64,000 nucleotides of DNA, taken from the NCBI GenBank assembly GCA_031277335.1, contig JAITMM010000237.1, positions 1 through 64,000 on the forward strand, in the 5' to 3' direction. The stretch comes from Tannerella sp. Lineage in GTDB: Bacteria; Bacteroidota; Bacteroidia; Bacteroidales; Tannerellaceae. The position numbers were made by a program, and so were the translations under genes. Of the stretch, positions 52,542 through 61,720 are shown piece after piece (the first letter of the stretch is position 1; every line of letters starts with the position of its first letter). The notes under the pieces were generated by a model. It was not told where the DNA came from and made no database searches. It worked only from the letters and a program-made list of their open reading frames with translations.

Positions 52542-53694
52542 AGAATGGAATGTCGCCTCGCAGCGTAATCTGCGATAAATAAACTGGGCAAAAACGGTGG
52601 AGTTCAAAAAGAGTTTTGATAATACCGTGCTAACTTGCCACTAACGATGGCAAGTAGTGTAGAGAGTAGAACATGAGGATAAGATAGTAAAAGATGAAAG
52701 GATATATCTATAAAATTACCAATAAGGTAAATGGAACGTCCTATATAGGACAAACAAGATATACAGTAGAATTTCGATGGAAACAGCATTGATTTAAAAA
52801 AGATGACAATACTAAATTCCATAATGCCATAAAATATTACGGCGTCGAGAATTTCACTGTGGAAACATTAGAAGAATGTAATGTTGATGATTTGGACAGC
52901 AGAGAGATTTTCTATATTGCTAAATACAATACTTTTGAAAAAGGGTATAATTTAACAATAGGAGGAGGAGGAAAACGCAAGATAATTTCAGACAGTCAGT
53001 ATGAAGAAATAGAAGGTTTGTATTTATCAGGTTTTACAACCTATAAAATCGCTGCTTTATTTAGAGTTGATAAGGCAACAATAACCAAGATATTAAAAGT
53101 CATGGGGGTTAAGATGCGCAGCGATAAAATACAAATGAATCATCAAGAATTTCTGGAACTGGTTAGTGATTATAAAAGTGGCTATTCATTAAGAGAATTA
53201 GCCAAAAGATATGATTGCTCTGCACCCGGATTAAAAGAATACTTAAAAAGAAAAGGTGTTGATATTCAAGAAAAGTATTCAATTCTGGAAGATGAAGAAT
53301 CTCAACAGGCTCTAATAAAAGATTATTTGGATAAAGATGTAATGACAAAAGACATTTTTGAAAAATATCATGTAAGTTGAGCAACATTCTATAAAATTCT
53401 TTCATTGCATGGTATAAGTAAAAGTCATAGAAAACATTTTAAACTTACCGAAAAAGAATGTTTGGAAGCAATATCATTATTCAATTCAGGAATGATGATA
53501 CCCAATATAGCAAGAAGGTTTAAGGTTGATAAAACGACCATATATTCAATGTTTAAAAGATACCATGTTAACTATCTGACAGTATAATTGTTCCAAGAGT
53601 GTCCACTCCCTATTATTAAGTTAAGGGAGAAAATGTACTCCAAAACACTTCGTAAGAAGTTCGCAGGATAAAGAGCCTGCGATGAAAAGTTTAG
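52542..53694 (+). other. Group I intron (1153 nt) in the major capsid gene
   Basis: P1: exon GGCGAU (52536-52541) pairs with GUCGCC (52552-52557) giving a U-G pair at the splice site; P10: GAAU (52548-52551) pairs with exon 2 AUUC (53695-53698); intron ends in G (53694); frame restored. Confidence 0.83.
52694..53587 (+). CDS. GIY-YIG homing endonuclease inside the intron (TGA 52790 and 53378 = Trp)
   Basis: MKGYIYKITNKVNGTSYIGQTRYTVEFRWKQH[W]FKKDDNTKFHNAIKYYGVENFTVETLEE...; C-terminal HTH modules; stop TAA. Confidence 0.9.
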
Positions 53695-54642
53695 ATTCGA
53701 TTTAGTGCACCTATCACTATGCGTAACGAATTTTCGCGCATTCGTCTGCAACACAAAGTTCCGGGCAGGATGCTGAATCGCAGAGTTGAATGCGGAATCC
53801 CCTGTAAGGATCCGAAAACGAATCAGGTAAAAGTAGAGACGCTGTGGATGTATCACGTCGAATGGGTTTTTGAACAGCAATTTTCGCAGGACAAGAACTA
53901 TTGTTTGATGTATGCACGTTCCAATAGAAGTTCCAATGGGGAAGTGAGAAACTACGGTAAATCGGGTAATATCCTTTCTACCGGTAGCGGTATCCGCGAA
54001 CAGATGTCGGTAGGTCATGTTACCTACTATAATCAGTTCAGTTTGAAGATGTTGGAGAACGCCTTGTTTGAATTGAGCACGGGAGTGCTGGGATATAACA
54101 TGCGTAATTTCGTTCTGGAAACGGGCGAACGCGGAGCTGCGAAGTTCAGCGAAGAAGCGCTGAAAACTACTTCCGGATGGCAGTCGAATATTTGGATGGA
54201 TGCTGAACGCCTGGGTATGGTAGGCAAGACAACTTCCGAACTGTCGAGCAACGCTTTAAAAGCGGGCTTCCAGTTTACGGAGTTTCTGTTTGCCAATAAC
54301 ATTCGCGTTACCATTAAGGTGAATCCGTTCTATGATGATGTGGTGAGAAATAAACTCATCCATCCGGTCTTCGGAGGGCCTGCGGAATCTTACCGCTACG
54401 ATATTTACTATATCGGAAACACGGACGAACCGAACATTCAATTGTGCAAGATCAACGGTATGGAAGAGCAAAGAGGTTTCCAAGCCGGGCCATTTGGCAA
54501 TCCGTTCACGGGCGAAGCGAACACGAATTTTGCTTCCTTTGACGAGGATGCGGCTGTAATCCATAAGATGGCTACGTTGGGTGCTATTGTGCTTGACCCG
54601 CTGCGGACGATGAGCTTTATTCCTTCGGTGTTGGCGGCTTAG
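53695..54642 (+). CDS. Major capsid protein, exon 2
   Basis: IRFSAPITMRNEFSRIRLQHKVPGRMLNRRVECGIPC...; joined with exon 1 gives a ~501-aa crAss-like MCP. Confidence 0.82.
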   Translation: MRFSAPITMRNEFSRIRLQHKVPGRMLNRRVECGIPCKDPKTNQVKVETLWMYHVEWVFEQQFSQDKNYCLMYARSNRSSNGEVRNYGKSGNILSTGSGIREQMSVGHVTYYNQFSLKMLENALFELSTGVLGYNMRNFVLETGERGAAKFSEEALKTTSGWQSNIWMDAERLGMVGKTTSELSSNALKAGFQFTEFLFANNIRVTIKVNPFYDDVVRNKLIHPVFGGPAESYRYDIYYIGNTDEPNIQLCKINGMEEQRGFQAGPFGNPFTGEANTNFASFDEDAAVIHKMATLGAIVLDPLRTMSFIPSVLAA

Positions 54643-54887
54643 AATTTAAAGGCTTAGGCAAGAGGCTAAGGCGAAGGCGAAAGTTTGGAGTTTAAGGTTC
54701 AAAGTTCGTCATTCGTAATTGTAAAGGGGTTAGGGATTCTAACCGGTTTCTGACCCCTTTTTTTAAATTGATAATTGATAATTGATAATTGACAATTGAC
54801 AGTTAAGAATTAAGAGTTTTTGAACTGAACGATTAAACGAATTAACAACTAAACGGTTAAACAATAATAAAAATAGGAGATTGGAGT

Positions 54888-55820
54888 ATGGAAGAGAAAG
54901 AAGGGACGGCAAGAGGGTCGTCCAAAAAAGAAACATTGACAGAGGGATTGAATCGCTTGGCGAGCAGAAAACTTATATCGTGTCTTACAGACAAGGTTAT
55001 TTATGTTCGATGGATCCCCAAAGAGGGCGGTATCATAACAGATCCCAAGCATGTGCTGGCAGGCGGTATGGCGCCAACGGCAAAGCGTACTTATACGGTA
55101 CCGATGCTGAAAAGCGGTACATATGCGAATCCGCTTACCAACGAGGAGAAAGCCTTTTTGGAAGCGTATATGGGATTGGAGCCTAACGCGCTCTCGGTGT
55201 ATAAAAAGGATGATAACTACTGGGATAACAGACAGGTGGAACTTGGGAAGGGGACAACGACCCTGCATCTGTCAGACCCGAATGATTACATCCGTTACAA
55301 AATCCTGTTGATGAACAAGGATTTTATCGCTCCGGACGAGATTACGTTGAAGAACGCACGCAAGGCTACGTATCAGTATGTTATCACCGGAAACAATGAG
55401 GACGACGTAACTGAAAGTCTTGACAAGAAAAGTAGGGCATACAAGAAATATGCAGACTTGAAGAATGAGATTGAAAAACTGGCTCTGATCGTGGAAGAAA
55501 CAACGGGGCGTTCGGTAGCGAAACTGAAAAAGGAAACGATCTACAGGGAAGTGGAGAAGGCAATAGATAATCATCTTGATGCGTTTCTCAAGTATGCCGA
55601 AGACTTGTATTTGGATACGAAACTGTTGCTGTATCGCTCACTTGATATTGGTACGGTACGCAGAAAGGGAACTTACTTCTATTTGACGGATGGTATGCGT
55701 CCGCTTTGCACCGGTAATCAGGAACCGACATTGCAGTCGGCTTGCGAGATGCTGAACAATCCGCGGTACCAGGAGATTAAGTTTACGCTTGAGGCGAAAT
55801 TGAACAATACGAATCAGTAG
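54888..55820 (+). CDS. Capsid-associated structural protein
   Basis: 310-aa ORF after MCP; leader matches that of 50572 gene. Confidence 0.65.
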   Translation: MEEKEGTARGSSKKETLTEGLNRLASRKLISCLTDKVIYVRWIPKEGGIITDPKHVLAGGMAPTAKRTYTVPMLKSGTYANPLTNEEKAFLEAYMGLEPNALSVYKKDDNYWDNRQVELGKGTTTLHLSDPNDYIRYKILLMNKDFIAPDEITLKNARKATYQYVITGNNEDDVTESLDKKSRAYKKYADLKNEIEKLALIVEETTGRSVAKLKKETIYREVEKAIDNHLDAFLKYAEDLYLDTKLLLYRSLDIGTVRRKGTYFYLTDGMRPLCTGNQEPTLQSACEMLNNPRYQEIKFTLEAKLNNTNQ

Positions 55821-55821
55821 T

Positions 55822-55972
55822 GTGCAGTGTTTAGAGTGTAGAGTGTAGTTATTTAATTGACAATTGACAATTGATAATGGACAATGAATTTTGAACCTTG
55901 AACTTTGAATATTGAACTTTAAACAATTAAACGACTAAACGATTAAACAATTGAACGACTAAACAATTTAGG
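55822..55972 (+). repeat. Modular intergenic repeat block preceding a late gene
   Basis: GTGTAGAGTGTAG, AATTGACAATTGACAATTGATAATGG, TTGAACCTTGAACTTTGAATATTGAAC, AAACGACTAAACGATTAAACAATTGAACGACTAAAC. Confidence 0.85.
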
Positions 55973-55973
55973 C

Positions 55974-56741
55974 ATGAGTAATTCTGAATTTGAGAATGGA
56001 TTTAACATATTGTATAACAACATCCTGTCGGGACAGTCGCCGGGGATTAATTCTTACGAGAAATCGTTCTTTCTGACAAAAGCACAGGAGGAGATTGTCA
56101 AGAATTATTTTAATCCCTTGGGCAACAAGTATCAGGATGGGGTTGAAGGTTCCCCGAAAAGGAACATTGATTTTTCATCCATTATCAGGGAACGTTCAAT
56201 AACCGGCTCTTTTATCCCGTTCGGAAGGATATATGATAACATGCTTGTTTATGAACTCCCGGAAGATTACTTTTTGGAGTTGTCGTTGCGATTGCGAAGC
56301 GTCCCTCAACAGGGTCAGCAACTCTTGCACAGGGTGATAAAAAATGTAACGTCCATGGAGATGGACAGATTGCAGTCAAAACCTTATAGGGAGCCATTTC
56401 GCGCACAGGCTTGAAAGGTTCATACGCTTGCCTATAACGGCAAGGATAGCGAGTTTAACATTGTAATTAACAAGAATGACGTTGCTATAACGTGGCTGCT
56501 TGACGTGCGTTACGTGAAACGCCTAAAACCGATTATACTCGAAGATTTGAGTATCACGGAAAACGAGTTTGGATTATCGGCGGGAACGCTTACGATAGAG
56601 GGCGAATCACAGGCTATGGCTTGCGAATTGGACAGTCAGATTCATCAGGAGGTATTGAACAGGGCGGTCGAATTGGCTGCGCTTTCGATGACGAATGATA
56701 AACTGGCGCCGATGTTGCAGGTTAATGCGAGGAGTGAATAA
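55974..56741 (+). CDS. Ring/head-tail adaptor protein, paralog of 41683-42414 (TGA 56412 = Trp)
   Basis: FENGFNILYNNILSGQSPGINSYEKSFFLTKAQEEIVKNYF...FRAQA[W]KVHTLAYNGKDSEFNIVINKNDVAIT. Confidence 0.68.
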
Positions 56742-56922
56742 GGCTGAGGCGAAAGGCGAGAGGCAAAGTGTGTAGTGTTTAGAGTTTAATTGACAATGAA
56801 CATGAAACCTTGAACATTGAACTTTAAAATTTTAACGACTAAACGGTTAAACGATTAAACAATGAAAGTAAACATTTTTTTTGTAGATATATTTTTAGTA
56901 TTCATTTAATATTTAAGAGATT

Positions 56923-57966
56923 ATGGCAGCATTTTCACAAGATCAATTCCGGCAGTTTTATGCCGTATTAAAATTTAACAACACGGATCCCAAGGTAGAT
57001 ACCTGGGTTACGGCGGGAGACGCCGGTTTTGGCAAAAACGCAACCAACACGCAGTTCTGGCTTAACTATGCCAGTCCGAATGGCGTTTGGGAACCCAATG
57101 CTACGGGTTCGAGAGTACAGGTTACGAGGGGAGACATCATCCACAAGGACAGAATTGTTTATGCGAAGATGTCCACGGCGGGAGACCGTCCCCTGCAACG
57201 CATGGAGGTGGTATTGAATCCTACTTTGAACAGCGGTGCGCCGATTATAGGACAGGACTATTTGCTGAATTTCGTATTCACCAATCTGAATATCGGTGGC
57301 CCGGAAAATCAGTATTTCAAGACGGGCGCTTCTTACAGGGCAAGAACGGGAGACACGGCTGCCATCGTTTATAACGAACTGGCTGACAGTGCGAAGAGAA
57401 ATTTCTCTCGCGAGAGTTATCCCTATGTTCATGTCTATACGGATACGTGGGATCCGTGGACTACGCCGAAACCGGCTACTTCGACTTCTACCAAGATCAT
57501 CGTTGAAGAGGTATTGCAACCTTATGCCCGTGGCAAACGTTCCGGCAATCAGGTGCCGTTCTCCATGGTCGCGGCTCCCGTTATTGACAACGGCAGTTAT
57601 GTAGCGTGGGGTAACATCACGAATACTACGGCTACGAATGCGAAATATTCGCCTTCGGGACGTATCGTGGCTGATATGGAATGGTTCTATCTTGGACAAA
57701 GGGCTGAACAGTTCCGGTTTGACGGATATAACAATTTCGAGACTGTTTATCTTACCGATCCTACTGCGTCTTACGATTCATTGGACATAGAATTCTATTG
57801 AGCAGGAAACAATGAAGATATTCAAAAGTCCACGCGCTGGCTTTCCATTTTTGTTCCGCGTATTCCGGCTACTGCGCCTGCTACGGGTCTTGTCAAGAAT
57901 CCGATACTGGATAGTTTGGCGGGACAATTGACGGGGGTTACGGTGTTGGATAACAGGAAGCCGTAG
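56923..57966 (+). CDS. Structural protein (TGA 57799 = Trp)
   Basis: MAAFSQDQFRQFYAVLKFNNTDPKVDTWVT...SLDIEFY[W]AGNNEDIQKSTRWLSIFVPRIPATAPATGLVKNP, stop TAG. Confidence 0.68.
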
Positions 57967-58148
57967 TCAATTGACAATGGACAATTGATAATGGATAATT
58001 AAAGGGTGATGGCATTCTTGGCAGGTTTGCCATTGGTCATCATCCTTTTTTTTAGAGGGTAAAATTTAGAGTTTAGAGGCGATAGGCATTAGGCGAAAGG
58101 CTAACGCCTAAACAACTAAACAATTAAACAGTTAAACAATTATAGGAC

Positions 58149-58859
58149 ATGGATATAATCAATTTCAGGGTGGCGCCTACTGCCGATGCGTTGGAGTTAT
58201 GGGTCGAGGTTCCGGACGGGCCTAATTACGAAGGAATAACGATTGACAAGATTGCTATTCAGGATGACAAGCACTGAACGGTGGGTTATCCGGAACATCC
58301 GCAATTCGAGATGAAGTATAATCCGATGTTTCTTCCACAGGGATCGCCTGCATTACCGACTGATTTCTACAACAATAAAAAGGTTTCCAAGATTTTAACG
58401 TTCAAGGATTTGAAGAAGTTATCCCGCACTGGCAAGTGCCCGGACACCAAGTGTTCGCACAAGTTTACCAATTCGGGCTTGTTTTTCATGTATGTGCATC
58501 AGGTAGATGACGGTACGAATCCATTAACGGAGGCTATTCCCTGTTGCTGCAACAAGGAAACGACTGTTGCCGTGGCTGCCAATCTGTATCCTATCTATAA
58601 TACGGTTGCGAAGTTGATTGACGGATGGAATGCCACATGCAACGATAATAAAAATCAGGACTTGTTGATTGATTTGTATTTGAAGAAACAGATTTTTCTG
58701 GATGCTATCGAAATGGAAGATTATTGTACTGCCATCAAGATTTGGCATTCGTCGCTGTTTAAAGATGTGCGGACGGGAGACTGTCTGAATGGTTGCAATA
58801 ACAGCGGGTATTCGGGCGGGTCTTATGATGTGGGAAGAGGGTGTAGGACTTGCGGTTAG
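58149..58859 (+). CDS. Cys-rich structural/tail protein (TGA 58275 = Trp)
   Basis: MDIINFRVAPTADALELWVEVPDGPNYEGITIDKIAIQDDKH[W]TVGYPEHPQFEMKYNPMFLPQGSPALP... Confidence 0.65.
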
Positions 58860-58869
58860 GTATTAGGCG

Positions 58870-58996
58870 AAAGGCAAGAGGCAAAGTGTGTAGTGTTTAG
58901 AGTTTAATTGATAATTGACAATAAAACTTTAAACCTTGAACTTTGAACATCGAACTTTTAACGACTAAACAACTAAACGAATAAACAATAATTTAG
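58870..58996 (+). repeat. Modular intergenic repeat block preceding a late gene
   Basis: Same sub-modules in the same order relative to the downstream ATG. Confidence 0.85.
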
Positions 58997-58998
58997 GT

Positions 58999-61593
58999 AT
59001 GGAGAATTTGGGAAAGGCGAATATTATCAATGCGTTGAATCTGTACGATTATCTGGCTTTGTACGGATTTGACAAGTATCATACCAAGGATGACTTGATT
59101 GTCCTTGCGATGATTAATGATTTTTTGTCGAATAACTGCCATTACAATATCCTGGATGATTGTCTATACCGTAAATTGCTTTGTATCGTTGAAAAAATTA
59201 TGAACGGTAATCCTATGATGAAGTATTGCCGTATCTTCTTTACCGAATATAAAAATCTGGACGGTTCTCAAAATATACGCGATTATCAGAAAGTTAAGGA
59301 TGAAACGGGTATTGATTATTCGATACCGGCGTTTAAATACACGATAGATCAAAGTCCCCCAGCCCAAATCCCTTCTCAAGGGGGAGGCGTGGTACTTGAC
59401 GGTTCGCCAACGGGATTTTATCAGGTAGGGAAAAAGATTGTAATTCCTACGGTTGTTCCAATTGCTACGGGTTATACTTTTGATTATTGATTGCGGAATG
59501 ATACGGGATTGCCTGTTTCGGGCAGTTTTGTTATGCCGGAAAATGATGTTACCGTTGAAGCGCAATGGATTGCTAATTCCTATACATTGACGATAGACTT
59601 GAATGGGGGAAGCCCCTCCTCTTCCCCCCAAGGGGGGACTCCTGACGGGGTATATGCTTACGGGACGGTTATTGAATTGATGAATCCCGATCCTGTCCGG
59701 ACTAATTATACGTTTGCGGGTTGGATACGGTTGGATACAAATGAGAATGTTACGGCATCGTTTATCATGCCTGCTTCCGATTTGACGTTGCAGGCGCAAT
59801 GAATTGAGAATCAGAAATATTTATATAAGATAGATTTAAGCGGAGGCACAGGCAGTTCGGGCGGAACGGATCCCGGTAATTACTATGAGGGAACTACCAT
59901 TAGTTTACCTTCGGTTTCTCCTTCCAAGGCGGAGTATAACTTTACCGGTTGGAAGAGAAGTGATACAAATACGGCTGTCAGCGGCAGTTTTGTAATGCCT
60001 GACAATGACGTTACCATTATTGCACAGTGGGAACTGATTCCTAAATATGCTTTCAGCATAGATTTGAATAGCGGTTCGGGTGGTTTGGGCGGTACTGTTC
60101 CGGGAAACTACTATGCGGGAACTGTTATTGATTTGATGACAACAAATCCTTCGCGTACCGGTTATATTTTTGACGGTTGGATACGCTTGGACACGAATCA
60201 GGCTGTAACAGGTTCTTTTGCCATGCCTGCCAATAATATTGTTTTGCAAGCACAATGGGAGTTGGCTCCGGTTACGGTTACGTTTAACGGTAATGGCGGC
60301 GTTTTACAGTCGGGACAGGAACAGGTTACTGTACCTTATGGAACGTTGTGGATAGATGTGGCAAAACCTTCGTATAAGAGACCTCAACTGGCGTCGCAGC
60401 AAGGCGGATTTACGTATATAAAAGACGATGACAGTACACTTGTCAATGATACGGATATTCTTACGGCAGATATTACGGTATATGCTTCATTTACAGTCAT
60501 AGAAATAGGCGTGATTACGCATGACGGAGAGATACTTTCGGCGCAGGGGTGGATCGAGAAGTATGGAGTGAATTTATATTCGATTTACGATTCGGGAAGT
60601 GGAAATTTGCGTGTATTTTTCAAAAATGACGACGACAGTTTAAAAGATCATCTTGTCGAATATATTTATTTTAAGGACGGCGATTTTGCGTTCGGTATTG
60701 CGTGCGATCATCTGGATGACGGTTCGAGCCGAAACATGCTTTCGGGCGGAACCGATTTTTTCAACATGCAGCAAGTATTGACGTCTCCTGACTCGGTACT
60801 GAATGGCAAAGCCTATCAGATTTCAGCGTTTATCAATCAGCAGGGAATAGGGATTGGCGGTTACAATAGCGGTATTTATCCGCGGATGTTGGATCCGATG
60901 ATGACTTTTGCAGATGCACTGCAGTTTACACAGACGGGCGTCAATGAGGCGGCGGTTGAAGCGATTCTAAACAATAAAAACGGGAAACAACTGACGGCGG
61001 AGATTATCGCCGTGGGACAAAGCACGGAACTTACCGGTATGCAGACGTGGGCAATTGATACTCCGGCTTTGCAGAATGAGAAGTTTTATGTGGGCACGCC
61101 TTACGAGTATAGTATCCTGTCTAAAAATCTTCCGCGTTTGTGGGATTTGATAGACATTCTGGATAATTGAGGCAGTACGGCATTTCCAAATCCCAATGTT
61201 CCGGGAGCGTATATACCTTTCGAGGATCCACGCCAGACACCGGAGCCTACATATAAGCAATGGATTCCCTATACGTATTTTGCAGGCTCTTATGCGGTGG
61301 GATTTTATCCCGGTGATGGCAAGGTCTGTAGTCAGGGATTTCAACGGATTGACCGGAATCAAATTATTTGGAGTATGAATAACTTTTACACTACATCCAT
61401 ACCTCTTGTTACCGGATATGTGAGCAATACACAGGGAAACGAGGATTATGCGAATTGCAATCTGATACACATGGATATTTTGAACAATCAGTTATTGGAC
61501 GGCGAAGGAAAGTTTGAACGGAGTAATGGAGGTTTGGGCAGGGCTATTCCGTTGATTGATGTTATGGCTTTGTTTTTGGAACGGGGTTATTAG
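58999..61593 (+). CDS. InlB/Flg_new-repeat tail or fiber protein (TGA 59488, 59800, 61168 = Trp)
   Basis: Repeats Y-x-F-x-G-W-x-R-x-D-T-N...S-F-x-M-P-x-x-D-x-T-x-x-A-Q-W with TGA and TGG alternating at equivalent Trp positions. Confidence 0.85.
59354..59388. repeat. Second-type palindromic element, in frame in InlB-repeat gene
   Basis: GTCCCCCAGCCCAAATCCCTTCTCAAGGGGGAGGC; encodes SPPAQIPSQGGG. Confidence 0.75.
59610..59643. repeat. Second-type palindromic element, in frame in InlB-repeat gene
   Basis: AAGCCCCTCCTCTTCCCCCCAAGGGGGGACTCCT; encodes SPSSSPQGG. Confidence 0.75.
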
Positions 61594-61720
61594 GAATTAG
61601 GCTATAGGCGAAGGCTTAGGCAATTACGAATTATGAATCAGGAAAAGGCGAAGGCTTAGGCAGAGGCGAACTATGAACAATTAAACAACTAAACGATTAA
61701 ACGATTAAACAGGATAGACT

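Noticed and set aside
59164-59799. Long antisense ORFs (e.g. 59164-59799 -, 62788-63579 -, 56968-57699 -)
   Set aside because: They mirror well-supported sense genes with domain matches, and their translations are Arg/Ile-rich and featureless.
30564-61593. TAG reassignment (TAG to Gln) in addition to TGA
   Set aside because: Several late genes (TerL, MCP, 56923-57966, 58999-61593) end naturally at TAG and no in-frame TAG was needed for continuity.
38755-61720. CRISPR arrays in the repeat-rich gaps
   Set aside because: Repeats are short degenerate modules without constant repeat/spacer spacing and lie before start codons; no cas genes.
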